Source: Polytrichum commune
Lineage: Eukaryota > Streptophyta > Polytrichopsida > Polytrichales > Polytrichaceae
Reading direction: 5' to 3'
DNA: 64,000 bases
Assembly: GCA_950295325.1 (NCBI GenBank)
Contig: OX485806.1
Coordinates: 42,906,001 to 42,970,000, forward strand
Shown here: positions 32,971 through 44,484 of the stretch, one piece after another
Layout of the letters: every line of letters starts with the position of its first letter
How positions within the stretch are numbered: the stretch's first letter is position 1
Notes under the pieces: model-generated
The model's input: only the letters and a program-made list of their open reading frames with translations
What the model was told of the DNA's origin: nothing
Database searches by the model: none
Translations under genes and position numbers: made by a program

Positions 32971-33358
32971 CTCACCCCCACCAAATGGAGTCGATGCCCT
33001 CATCGACTATAGTCATAGTCGGCACACCAATTCTCAAGTTGCCATGCTCTCTTGGTGTGGCATTGTGTTTCCCTCGGGGCGCTACCACTCAAATTGCCAT
33101 AGCTCCTAGCTCACACCTCTGATTGAGGTGTTCTTGAGCATTCTAGAATCTACGTGCCATAAGTTACGCATAGCTCATAGCTTCAACCTTGTGCCTCTCA
33201 GTCTCCGTGGGTAGGAGGCGTTCCCAACGTCCGGGGCCCTCACCCACTTTAAGATCACTTGGGCCCTCTCACCAACGGCACCACAAGTCCTGGGTGTCAC
33301 TCCGGGGTCCCCCTTGTGCCCATGATGTTTTGGGCACTTCTCATGGAGAGGTGCACGA
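32971..33358 (-). mobile_element. Second polypurine-side fragment fused to an LTR-B piece
   Basis: 32971-33085 repeats the sequence that follows the 3' LTR at 25384-25496 almost exactly (CTCACCCCCACCAAATGGAG...GGGGCGCTACC). 33086-33358 is then the last part of another LTR-B (ACTCAAATTGCCATAGCTCC to GTGCACGATA). The 5' LTR of Gypsy-B copy 1 therefore also looks like the 3' LTR of a neighbouring copy. Confidence 0.8.
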
Positions 33359-33452
33359 TATGTAGACAACCTACGTCCTTCATTAATTGCCTAAACCAAA
33401 TGGTGTCCCTCATTCATCGGTTCATTGCCATGTATTCCGCCTTCATTATTGT
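33359..33452 (-). pseudogene. Copia RNase H fragment
   Basis: The minus strand encodes AEYMAMNR followed by a stretch ending IWFRQLMKDVGCL-like, matching the RNase H of the Copia at about 14025-14102. It is cut on one side by LTR-B and on the other by LTR-C. It may belong to the same dead Copia as 43602-43820, which has the same orientation. Confidence 0.75.
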
Positions 33453-34383
33453 CGAGGCCACCTTCACCCCTCAGCCTTAGATGGTGTAACCCACTGGTGA
33501 ACCGATTTACACAGACAATACTACTACTACTAAACTAGACTGCTCTTACAATGTTTTTTTTACGAAGGTGGTCACATGCATATTAATTTCTATAGTCAAT
33601 ATGATGTTTTTCTCTGATGAATACTTAATGAGTAGGTACCCTATATTTTCAAGTTTATGTTTCCTTAGAGGAAAACCATTCTTATGTCTAATATCTTGTA
33701 GGGTTATTCCGATCTCTTTCATAGTTTGAATGACTATCTATATATTTCGAAATTCAACATCTCAATATCTAAATAGGTATGAGGCAAGCATATTCCCTCG
33801 CTAAATTTAATTTATCGGAAGTGTGGGTTGGTTACACTTATGGTCATGGAATCATTCTTTGTGAGAACACACAAACACTAAATTATCCGGATTGGCGTTT
33901 TTAAGTGCCTAATCCGGTTTTGTCCGGATGACCCTAGTATCGTCCAGGGATTCTGTGAAGTGTAGGAGGTCGAGAACTCTCCGTACCCGCTTATCTTCCA
34001 CTTCTAAGCCAAATTTCCGGAAACTCTGGTTTCCGGTCTTCCGGTCTTTTGGAAACTCGACCTCCTCCAGGGTTTGTCTTTCCGGATTGTATCTTTAGGT
34101 CCTAATTATAATACTTACTCACCCATATGGTCCAGATTTAGCCCTCTATATTCTACCCTCTAGAATAGTTGGTTTCTTCCGGTGAAGACGTCCCTTACAA
34201 GATTGGGATCCGGATATTCCCTCACAACCAATCCGGATTGGCCAAATCCGCCCTGGTAGGTCACACAGGGAACCCGGATTATATCTTAGGGCTACAACGA
34301 CCGGAGTATGCCGGATTCCACCCGGAGATTTGACTCGACGGGATAAGTGGGTGGTCCGTACCACTTTCCGGATTGTCCCGTCC

Positions 34384-36487
34384 AAAAATACCACGATACC
34401 AAAAGTGAGGGGCTGACCTTTGTCATGCACTATGTTAAGGATCGAGGCATCACCCTCTTGTCCTCAACATGATGCTATGATTCGGGAATTACCCTCTACA
34501 ACGGATAACGACAACCACGAGTACAAAAATCCTTCCTTAATTAATTAGTCTTTTCACTTTCAAGAATGTGCTTACTTCAAGCAATTCGTTTCCTCCTGTA
34601 AGTTAGCACTCGCACTCGACCGTGATTGATACAACGCAATAACCACCCTAGCAATTGTAATTGAAAAGTAACAAACCCTAGTTCAAGAACTCAGACACTC
34701 ACCCCGAGGTGAATGTCAAAGTTGGATTTCCTAAATTTTAATTATCCCTCTAACTCTTAGTGAACTAATTCGAATCCTATTAATATGATCTCATCATGCC
34801 ATCCCAAGAGACTTTAGTACATATCTTAGCCGCGCTCCCTCCATAAATGAAATTGCATAAATCAAATGCAATTCATTCCAATAAAAAAACAACTATACTA
34901 CCCAATTAAATTTGAACACAAAATACTTACCTCCCTCGAGCACTCCTTCCATACTCGTGTCCAATTCCAAGTCCTCCTAATCGCCTTCCAAATCCTCTAG
35001 TTGCCTCCAAGTCTTCCTTCTAGTTTCCTCTTCACTCCCGGCGGACGCACCATTTATGTGAGGCCAAATCCAACACCCTTAAGCATCCTAGTCCGAGTGA
35101 TGGGTTTGGAGATCACATGTGTAGCATAAAAACTTGTAGTGACATGAACTGTACGTTCCACCTTGATGGACTCACAACTTACTTCAAGTCATGCCATTTT
35201 ATTAATGTGATCCTCTTGCATAGGTACATCCTTGGTTTTCTCAAGAGTCCACCCCACCGCCTTTGCCACGCATGCCCTCAAGGATTTCCCTCTTGTGAGC
35301 TTGATCATGGCTGACGATTCTTCACTAGTGCATGACACCTCGTTAAGGCTTTGGCTTGTTGATTCCATGAGGCACGTTAGTCTTTAATACGAGTGTTAAA
35401 AAACACTTCTATAACTTGTCATCGCCTTGTTTTCCATGATTTCCTTACAATTCCTTCCCAAGTTCACACCTTAATGCGGCCACTAACCAACTAGCTTGAC
35501 CCAACTAGCCTAACAATCTAGTCTAACTAACTAACCTAACTAACTAGCCTCTTAACTAGACTATCTACGAACCCAGCTTAAACTCGTCTTAACTTAGTTG
35601 GCCGAATCCGGCTTAGGCCAAAACAGTAGCAGAGCTTGGCCAAAACAGTAGCAGTGGCTTAGACCAAAACAGTAGCAGAGCTTGGCCAAAACAGTAGCAG
35701 TGGCTTAGGCCAAAACAGTAGCAGAGCTTGGCCAAAACAGTAGCAGTGACCGAAACCCAGCTTAGGCCTAAACCGGCTTAAAACCCACAAAATCAAGTAC
35801 TAATAATCCAACATAAATCTAAATGCTATAAATCTAGATACCATGAGTCTAAACACTATAAATCTAAATACTATAATACGAAATGCTAGAAATTGAACAC
35901 TATGAGCTAAACTCTTGTTTCTAAGTGCCTTAAATCCAAGACTACATCCAACAATGTGAAGCTAACTTGGAGACTACTTGGCCTTGGTTCTTCACCTTGA
36001 AACCTTGCACACACACGTGCTCCTCTGTTACTTCCCACGCACCCACACTTATAACACATGAGGTGCCAAGGAGCACGAAGGAAAGAAAGAAAGAGGAAGA
36101 GGAAGGTGAGGGTTATATAGGGAGGTGAAAGGGAGGAGGTGAACACCCCCAAGGCTCAAGATAAGCCTTTTGATCATTTCCTATTTTATAAGCTTTCATC
36201 CTATCCTCTAAGCCTTCAACTCTTAAACCAACAACATAGATCATAATTCAAACATTTAACTCAAGGAGCTACCCTTGGTTCACCACACACTACGTTTATT
36301 TCACTAAAGAACTTTCTTCGTACTGCTAAACTTCTAATCAACCACTCCACACAAGCCTAAGGCCTAAACATAACTTCATTCAAGCCTCACTTTTTTATAT
36401 TTTTGTGAATAATCAATATCATCAAAACATAACTTCTAATGGTTTCAAAGGGTTAAAAACACATCTCGACACCATTTTGGGCTCACA
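34384..36487 (-). mobile_element. Gypsy-A copy 3, 5' LTR and leader only
   Basis: On the minus strand: LTR-A 36487-35057 (starts TGTGAGCCCAAAATGGTG, ends with the U5 block and GGCCTCACA), then TAAA, then a primer-binding site TGGTGCGTCCGCCGGGA (35052-35036). The leader contains GGAGCGCGGC and a conserved GQPLT(L/F)GIVV reading at about 34420, as in copy 2 at 47715. The element stops abruptly near 34384. The LTR interrupts the element D ORF. Confidence 0.75.
35618..35755. repeat. 22/24-bp alternating minisatellite
   Basis: Six occurrences of CCAAAACAGTAGCAG at 35618, 35640, 35664, 35686, 35710 and 35732, alternately followed by AGCTTGG or TGGCTTAG, giving a 46-bp higher-order unit repeated three times. 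It lies inside LTR-A copy 3. Confidence 0.9.
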
Positions 36488-37039
36488 TACTTCGTGAATT
36501 ATTAACCTCCAATTCACGGGCCGGACTCCGGACATAGCACCGAACAGGGTGTTAGCCATGGTAAGGCTAATCCGCTTAGGTTTGTCCGGGTTAAGGATGG
36601 GCAGGAGGAACTCTAATACCCTCCGCTCTCTAATGTTGCGGTAGTTCCCGGGGTGGAAGCCGTCCTTCGGGTCCGCGTCCCCTCTAAACTTTCCGGCGAA
36701 CAGGCCATCGCGACGGTTGGCCCACCCCTCTGCAATTCCTCTCGGAAACCCATAAACCCTATTCCAGACTTCCGGAGTCCAACTATCCGGATCCCTCCTT
36801 TTAGTTCCCAGCCACCGATTCCCTCTCTCGAACTTGAACTCCCGGAGGGTATCTTCCGCTCGGAGGTTCCAAGGTTTGGCGAGCAACCCCGCGCAACCCA
36901 TAACCCGGAGATCCTCCGCTAGCTCCTGCAGCTCCCCATCCTCCCTTAGAATTGCAGGGATGAGGGCTTTGAGCGGAATCGGGATGGGTTCCCTTCGATC
37001 CTCTTCCCGTACTTCCGGCATTTTCCTATCTTCTCTCAC
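36488..37039 (-). pseudogene. Element D ORF, unknown gag-like protein, interrupted
   Basis: Begins MREDRKMPEVREEDRREPIP and stays open for about 184 residues until the Gypsy-A LTR enters at HEV (target AAGTA). Features: charged N-terminus, then a Trp/Tyr/Phe- and Gly-rich middle (EVWNRVYGFPRGIAEGW, DGLFAGKFRG, DPKDGFHPGNYRN) and a helical stretch (RVLEFLLPILNPDKPKRISL, TMANTLFGAMSGVRPVNW). I have the impression of a plant transposon-associated protein family, perhaps a capsid-type gag, but cannot name the domain. The last 21 residues of the open frame to 36422 are LTR-A sequence, not protein. Confidence 0.6.
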
Positions 37040-37647
37040 CCCCTATCACAGCTACAGAAATTCTCTCCCCTCCGGATTCCCTCTCTTCCGCTTAATTGCT
37101 ACAGAGTCCCGGCAAACCAACTGTCGGTAACTGGAAATTACGGAGTCCCAACAATCCAACTACTGGCGGCTCGAGAGAAAAAAAACACAACCTCACCACT
37201 CGTTCTCTCAACAAATTTTCTTCTTGCGAAAAAGTGGGGAGGAGAAGGAAGGGACCCTTAAATACCCTCTTCCTTCCCCTGTTACCGTTCATTTTAATGG
37301 AAAACGGTTGCCAACCGTTTTCCAACCGTTTTTACCAACGGTTTTCCCCCAACCGCTACAAGTCCGTTGTAACCGCCACTTTCGGACCGTTGGTTAATCG
37401 TGGCGTAACCGTTACTTGGTCCAGACCAGCGGTCCGGACCATAATCAAATGGTCCTCCTAGTCCAATTGCCGGACCGGTAACAATACCCCTTTTTATCAT
37501 TTTTATCGTGCGAGGCGGATTTAGAACGCCTTATTCTCTAATACAATTAATTTACCCTAAGAGATCCTATTATCCTCATACAAGCAGAGTAAAATACGGA
37601 AAATGGATCCATATTTCCGTATTTCCGTAGAATATTGGGCTCCCACA
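37040..37647 (-). other. Upstream region of the element D ORF
   Basis: No gene. On the minus strand it leads from the element end to the ORF start. It contains AACGGTT/AACCGTT words in both orientations (about 37285-37415) and CCGGA words, which could form secondary structure. Confidence 0.5.
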
Positions 37648-37903
37648 TTCTTAGTCCATTATACCTAAATGCACACCCTCCCATTCATGTGAAATCTTAA
37701 TGTCAAAAGGGGTGTGAATAATACCCATCAAGATTCTTCAAAGGAATCTCTCAAAGATAGGTATTTGATTAACTCTCACATTCATTTCTAAATACCCTAC
37801 TTAATCCCCTTTGAGTCTCCTTAGATTAACATGAGATATAGGTTGATATGGAATCTTAATATGGGTATGATGGTGATGGGATGTTGAATTGCCTACTTGG
37901 CGA

Positions 37904-40900
37904 TGTGGTATTTTTGGGCCACCCCCTTCCGAGGGAGCCTAAGAGTATCACACAAGCCCTTCGGTGAAGGTGGCATGCACTTGAATGTGCCCACGCCGAA
38001 CCCGGATGATAGGTGTATAACGTGAGTACTTAGATTTTTAAGGGAAATTAAATATGTGTTGTAGTACCTCCGGAGGTTGGACCTTAGTTTTTTACTATTG
38101 TGGCTCTAAACTCCACTAACCAATTTCATGTCTAGTTCTAACCTTAACCTACAACATATTCTAAGCGCAGACGTACCAGCCTTGAAACCAAGACAATCCT
38201 AACTTTTGAATTGGGATGGTTGTGATACACACCAACCAGGTGTGATTTATACCACCCTAGCTCAATGAACGGAATAACGACGATTTGATGGACCATTCAA
38301 TTCTTCCTTTTTCTTTACTTAGTCATATTAAATTTTCTAAGCGGAGGAACTTGGCCTAAGTCCCACCCTTTACACAATTTTTTTTAATTATTTAATTTTG
38401 TTTGCACATCCTACTTCACTACATTCATATATTAGGCATCACTCCTTACCTGGTGGGTGCACCCCTTATCTCGGAACCTTATAAGGCTTCATGCAGGTCT
38501 TTTGAAGGTCGAGTGACATCTCAAACCCTTCGGACTTCAACGGTCCGAAGGGTTGTGTCACCCTACCGAATTAAGTTTCCGATTCGAGTCTCTTGCCAAC
38601 AAGGGTTTATGATGTGTTTTGTATGTTTTAATTGTTAAGTGTATTTACACTGGATAGACCACGAAATGCAACTTAATGATACTAGGGTGACGGACAACCT
38701 GTAATTTCAACCTTTTGTATAATCATGGAATAAGAACCATGGAAAGATATTAAAAAGATCAATTTAAGAAAAATATGTGATTAGCAAGTTTAGCCAAGAT
38801 GAATCCAACACACTTTCTGTAATGCAGCAGTCAACCAAGAAATCTCAAACTACATATTATGCCTTCAACAATTCATATCTAATTCAAATCTTATTCAAAT
38901 CAAACATTCTAATTAATCTTGGAAAGCTAGACAAAATATCTATTTAAGAAAAAGAACAACTTTTCAAAATACAAATTTTTAATAGGCTAGCAGATCTGAT
39001 CCAACAGTTGCTACCCAAAGAACCCAAGGATTTTTTCAAGCCTTTATCTTAGGCCATTGAAAATGTACGCTAAAGGATTTTTCCTAACTACATTGAAGCA
39101 GGGCTTCATCCAAATATTAGAAGAAGAGAAAATAACTACAAATTTGTTTTAAAACCATTTCAAAAAAGGGTTGGACCCATCCGCCACCGGCTTCATTCTT
39201 CGAACCCTTTCCCAAAATTTTCGCTCTGGGGATTTCTCGGTTGAGGTTGCCACCTTTTCGCCGAGGTGGCTCCGACGGGAAACCTTAGAACATTTCTAAT
39301 TTTTTGCCATCGAGTTGGCAAGGGGGCAAGTGGGCAAGTAGCCCCCTTGCTATCTTTCTTTTTTTTCTTCAAAAGTCTTCAAGTCAATTTCGTCTTGTGA
39401 GCCCCAAACCCCCACCCTTTTGTGTCATAGTCCGGGTGGAGGCCCAATACTTACATGTATTTAAGTAATCTCAACCCATCATGGCATTCCAATACATATT
39501 ACACCACCAATGGGAATAACACGACCACTTATTCACAAGGAAGCAAGATCACAAGTGTTTAGAAATACTTTTAGTCCCGGTAGCCTGGTACTTGCTCGTG
39601 TACCCTCCCCTTTTTGATTAATCCTAGGTCGAGGCTAATTCATCCTCATTGTTAATTCCCTGGCACCCCTAAGTACTAGTCCCACTCCTAACTAACCACC
39701 CAGCCTAATACTACCTAAGTCAATCACCCCCTTGCTTCCCACATTACCTTTCATTTCCAGTCCGAACCACCAGCTTCACGCCTAATTACTGTACTGCTAC
39801 CCTGCCTCTAATCCAACTCTAAATACTATTCAAGTTGTTGGACTGCGAGTCGAGGGCATAACCGTTGGACCAGTACTGGGTACCGAGCCCTTGGCAGAGT
39901 TCAGTAGTGGTACCGAACGGCAGTCGGCCACTCGACCATCCCAGGCCTTAGGCCAACCTCCCAAACCTGCAAATCCACGACATGTGGCAACCTCGGTTTG
40001 TGTTTGAATGGCTTGAATCCCCCTCTGTAATGCAATTTTGCTCACTGTCCCAAGGATCTCACTTCCCACAACCTGCGTTCTGGCTGTTGCCTTTGGCTGC
40101 ACCCCCCTGGCTGTGTGCTTGCTCAAATTCTCCTTCATCCAGCTTGCTGGAAGTCCGCAGCAGAGTGAGCCCACTGGCCTCGGCCGTGAATGCCGCCATC
40201 TCCGCCCTGTTCTCGAGCAATCTACCTGGCGTCTCACGCTTCCACCCCACACCTTTCACAGTGTGATTTCACCCACGCACTCACCCTCCAATCCAGCACC
40301 ATGCAATTCCGTTCACCTTTTAGTAGCTTTCCGTAAATGCCCAATATGGTATTAACTCGTTCTGGATCGCCTTGGCTGGTCTGGATCAGCATCCCCGAAC
40401 TCACTTTCCTCCATGCTTCACTCCGCTTGCAGCTTCACTTGCTGCTCCCGAGTATCGCCTTCCCTTGATTGTCCACAGCCGCATTAGCCTGCATCCCCCT
40501 CACCGCAATGCCGGATGCTCATCCCTGGCATCGGCCTTCGGCTCACCCTTTTGTTCAATCCCCCTACCTGAGAACAATTCCAGCAACCTCTCCCCAACGC
40601 CTTAGATGTTAGTTGCCAATACGGCTAGGCCAGATTGAGGGAGCTCTCCTCTTGGGAGCCCCTTCCTTCATTCACCCACGCCGATCGTTGTAGTCCCTCG
40701 CCGCCATATCCCTGGTACGAGAGAGACACACACACTGGTTCCGAGAGTTCTCCCCAGTACCAAACCAGGGCTTATCCTCCAAAAACCCGGAGCTCCCCCC
40801 TTGAATGGGCAGGGATGTAGCCCAAATCCGACTCTAAAACCCAACCCCTACCCTTGAATGAGCACCCATGGTATCTAATTAACTTCATTTCATACCAACC

Positions 40901-41541
40901 CCATCCTTTAAAGCTTAAAGCCTAAATCAAAACTATAGTCTAATCTCTAATTTACGTCCCCCTCTATTCCAACGCTAAAATACTAACATCCTCCCTTAAC
41001 CTCTAACTTCAATTAGACTAGACTGACTCACTATTTTTATATTTTGATGAAGTAATAATAAATCCAAACCCAAATCTTAATCATTTTCAGACTTAAAGCT
41101 CATGTGGGCACATGCTTTTGGGCTCACACGTCTTCTTACGCCAAACCCCTCCAATAGTTTTATGTGGCCCCTATTAACTAGTAAACTAATATTTGCTTAG
41201 CTAGCTTCTACTAACATTTTCCTAGCTAGCATCTACTAACATTTGTTTAGCTAGCATTTCCTAACATTTGCTTAGCTAGCAGTTTCTACTAGCTAGCATA
41301 TTTTTTCTACTTTGTTATTTTCTAGCACGACTAGTTTTCATGTTAGCCAACCTTTTCCTTCACTAGAATTTTGCTACTTCCGGTTGAAGGCCCAAAGTCC
41401 TCAATACTTCACCTTCCTTCTTCTAGGCTAAATACTAAATGAACTAATTTTCCCTAAATTCCCTATCAATTCTAAATCTTAATGCTATCATTCTAACTAA
41501 AAGTGATCCCGCGGAGTGGTGGACCACTCCAAGGGTTCACA
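37904..41541 (+). mobile_element. LTR-D copy 2 with a nested LTR-A
   Basis: TGTGGTATTTTTGGGCC to GGGTTCACA, flanks GGCGA (37899-37903) and TGCGA (41542-41546), a 5-bp duplication with one change. Without the nested LTR-A (39396-41128 plus 5 bp) it is 1.9 kb, about 1 kb shorter than copy 1. Confidence 0.8.
39396..41128 (-). mobile_element. Solo LTR-A, clean reference copy (1733 bp)
   Basis: TGTGAGCCCCAAACCCCCACCC to TTTTGGGCTCACA with perfect direct repeats CGTCT (39391-39395 and 41129-41133). The uninterrupted target is visible in LTR-D copies 1 and 3 (GTCTTCTTACGC). No internal domain. Open frames in it have no support. Confidence 0.92.
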
Positions 41542-42024
41542 TGCGACCTCTCTTGTGTGTGTAATCATTAGATTGAGTTTCTTATGCCATTACGGTGATG
41601 TGATCCTAACATCTCAAGTCCGAAGTTGCTAAAACATGTAGGTAGGTAATCCAATTCCCCTCAATAGTCAAGTGTTAGTACATTAATTATATTTTAGTAA
41701 TCCATTGAGTTGGCCTTTTGAGGCTCCAAATCATAATTTCTTCCAAGTATTTTCCTCTTAGGAAAATCTCATGTTCTTATTTCCTAAGTTTTTTAAAATT
41801 CCAACCTCACCGCATTCTTCAAATTCCTTAGTCATACGGGTCTTCATAATTTTGATTTATTTTTCTAAGTCTTCGACCATCCCGCATTGCTCGGAATTCT
41901 CCACCTCTTCAATGGTGTGTTAACACTTCGTGGAATTAATCCGATTGCACCGCGGGTGCCTAAAAGTCAAATAGAATTTGCTAATGCACCACGGGTGCCT
42001 ATAACCCAAATAGAAATCACATAA

Positions 42025-42533
42025 GGAAGCTATGATGGTTTGAAGCTGCTAGGGGCTTCTAGGCCGAGAAGCTAATGGAAATGTCTACTTGGCCCCAACT
42101 CTTGGTAGAGAGACAAGAGGTTTCTTGACGGAGGGGTAGGGGCCCCATGTAGAGTCCTAGAGGCTTATATGGGTGAGGTGGTGTGGCCTCACCCACCCGA
42201 GGCCGAACGGCATGGCCTCCATGGGCATTGGCCCAATGTGAGGCCATAGTTGCCTAGTATGCTTCGGTTTGTTATAATGTTGCTTCGGCAACACGATGAT
42301 CAACATAAGGTTGGACTTCCATGGATGGAAGTCCACATCCAAGAATTGGTTACCGATTAAGGGATGAGTCCCAAAAGCAAAGTAGGAGGGTTGGTACCCT
42401 CCTATGAACTATAAGGTCTGGGGTAAGAGGAGCTAGCCATTAGCATGGCGGAATGCGAAGGGTTAGCGCTCGTAACCTTTGCTAGAAATGAAAATTGGCA
42501 TGATTGTTAAGGGGGCTAGCAAAGGTTCTGACA
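42025..42533 (+). mobile_element. LTR-B fragment, plus orientation
   Basis: Reverse complement of the first half of LTR-B, ending GCTAGCAAAGGTTCTGACA (LTR-B terminus with changes). It joins LTR-C on the left and LTR-D on the right. Confidence 0.8.
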
Positions 42534-43601
42534 TAAACAATCTTGGAAAGCTAGTCAAAAGATCTATTTGGGAAAAAATATAACTTTTCAAAATTGAAAG
42601 TTTTATTGGGCTAGCAGGTCTGATCTAGCAGCCGCTACCTAAAGGACCACCCAGTTTTTCTATTCTATTTTTGAAAATTCATAACAAATTACCACCTTAA
42701 CCAAATCACAAATGGGAAACGGCTATAGATAGCAATAGGAAATATCTCTAATAAAAAATTGAAAAGTATTTTGTTCTAGTTCATGAACTAAGCTTTCAGG
42801 GCATTGGCAACTGAGGTCTACAATGCCTCCACTTGCAATTCTACAATCCAACCTACCCCTACAAAAAAAATAAAAAAAATTGGTGTGTTAATAAACACAC
42901 ATTCTAACTAGAAAATAGAGTAGAGGAATTTCTTAAATCTTTCTATTAGGCCATTGAGAATGCAAGATAGAATATTTTCCTAACTATATTGAAGCAGGGT
43001 TCGCCCAAGCATTAGAGGAGGAAAATTTGAACAAAGTGAAAGGAGGGGGTTTCTAAACCCTCTCAAGAAAGGGTTGGACCCCTCCGCCACTGGCTCCATT
43101 CTTCGAACATTTTCCCACAATTTCAGATCGGGGGTTTTTCTGGTTGAGGTTGCTACCCTCTCGCCGAGGTGGCTCCGACGGGAAACTTTAGAAATTTTAG
43201 AAATTTTTTTTCTTTAAAAGTCTTCAAGCTGATTTCGTCTTCTTATGCCAAACACCTTCAATAGTCTTGTGTGGTCCCTATCAACTAATAAACTAATAAA
43301 CTAATAAACTAATATTTGCTTAGCTAGCACCTACTAACATTTGTTTAGCTAGCATCTACTAACATTTTTTTAGCTAGCATCTACTAATTTAAATCTTAGC
43401 TAGTTGTTTTTACTAGCTAGTATATTTTGTCTACTTCGCTATTTTCTAGTACTACTTAGTTTTCATTTTGACCTTTATTTTTCTAGGCTAAATGCTAAAT
43501 GAACTAATTTTTCCTAAATTCCCTATCAATTCTAAATTTTAATGCTAACATTCAAACTAAAAGTGATCCCGCGGAGTGGTGGACCACTCCAAGGGTTCAC
43601 A
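42534..43601 (+). mobile_element. LTR-D copy 3, 5'-truncated
   Basis: Matches LTR-D copy 1 from about 7970 to its end, including GATCCCGCGGAGTGG and the GCTAGCATCTACTAA units. It ends GGGTTCACA at 43601. Confidence 0.85.
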
Positions 43602-43820
43602 TTGTGGAATGTGGATTTTCCACCATTTCCCAAGCGGTTTGTGTGCCCTATTCAGATATCTATAATTGCCCATGGTTTCATTGCAATATTGTGATGTTGG
43701 AGGTGGATTGGTTATGGTTTTCTTATCGGTATCAAGTTTCAATGCCTTTGCATTACGAGTGGATTTTGCGGCAAAAATGATGGCCTCCGCTTCTTCTTCC
43801 ATGTTGGGCTCCTTGTCTTG
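43602..43820 (-). pseudogene. Copia integrase-RT linker fragment
   Basis: The minus strand encodes EEEAEAIIFAAKSTRNAKAL and, further on, QYCNETMGNYRYLNRAHKPL, matching the Copia at about 12545-12750. It is bounded by LTR-D and LTR-A. Confidence 0.85.
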
Positions 43821-43967
43821 TGTGAGCCCAATATGGTGCCCACATTTGTATGTTGCATTAACAACTCCCCAGCCAATGGAATTGTGTTTCAATTAAGATA
43901 AGTTGTAAGTGTAGAGCGGTAGAGCTCTTGAAGTTAACCTTAAGGGATTTAAGGGTGAGTGTGTGAG
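43821..43967 (+). mobile_element. LTR-A 5' end fragment
   Basis: TGTGAGCCCAATATGGTGCC, followed 147 bp later by a second LTR-A start. It is probably the outer part of an earlier LTR-A into which Gypsy-A copy 2 inserted. Confidence 0.6.
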
Positions 43968-44484
43968 TGTGAGCCCGATATTATGCCCCCATGTCCTTTT
44001 AATCATTAAAATTATTGAAACTTAGTATTGGTGGGAGTGGGTAGCTAAAGGGGGTAAGTTTAGAATTAGTTAAGGGTGTTAGGTGCTAATTGGATTTGAT
44101 GGGGTTGATTGAGAAACTCTTGTTATTAAAAATGAAAAAGAAACTAAAGCAGTGGGTTAGGTTAAGTGAAGTTGGATGCACCTTGGTGAATGGCCTTGAT
44201 CCAAGGTTAGTTGGGTGAGTAGGCTCAAGGAGGGGGGGTCCCTTCAAAAATTTCAGATTGGGTTCCGGAATTCCAGATCGAGGGGCTCTGTTCGGTGTTC
44301 GGTGGCTGCTCCTCTCTCTCTCCTCGGGGAAGTGCAAGGGCAGTAGTAGGGGGCGAGGGGAATGGTCGGCCAGCAAGCGGAAGCGGGAGTGCAAGGACAG
44401 TAACAAGAGGGGGAGAGGCGAAGGATGTTGTGGGAATAATATGGCTACAGGCGGAGGGCTGGCGGCATAAGCCCGGTTGTGCAC

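Larger units (their letters stand above)
33860..37647 (-). mobile_element. Element D, TGTG...CACA ends with 5-bp duplication and an internal ORF
   Basis: Left end TGTGAGAACACAC, right end TTGGGCTCCCACA, flanked by perfect direct repeats TTCTT (33855-33859 and 37648-37652). LTR-C sequence continues on both sides. The minus strand holds a substantial ORF (37039-36488) cut by a Gypsy-A fragment (about 34384-36487). Own sequence at 33860-34383 and 37040-37647 is rich in CCGGA/TCCGG words. No long direct repeats are seen at the two ends, so it is either a solo LTR carrying an ORF or another kind of element. Confidence 0.6.
33453..42024 (-). mobile_element. LTR-C copy 2, split by nested insertions
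   Basis: Starts TGTCGAGGCCACCTTCACC like the LTR-C at 21060 and follows it at 33453-33859, 37648-37903 (GTGCACACCCTCCCATTCATG) and 41542 to about 42024, where two GCACC...GGTGCC units match the array. Between these parts lie element D (TSD TTCTT) and LTR-D copy 2. Confidence 0.65.

Noticed and set aside
36653-37130. Plus-strand ORFs opposite the element D protein
   Set aside because: Shadows of the minus-strand ORF; the minus-strand reading has the protein-like composition.
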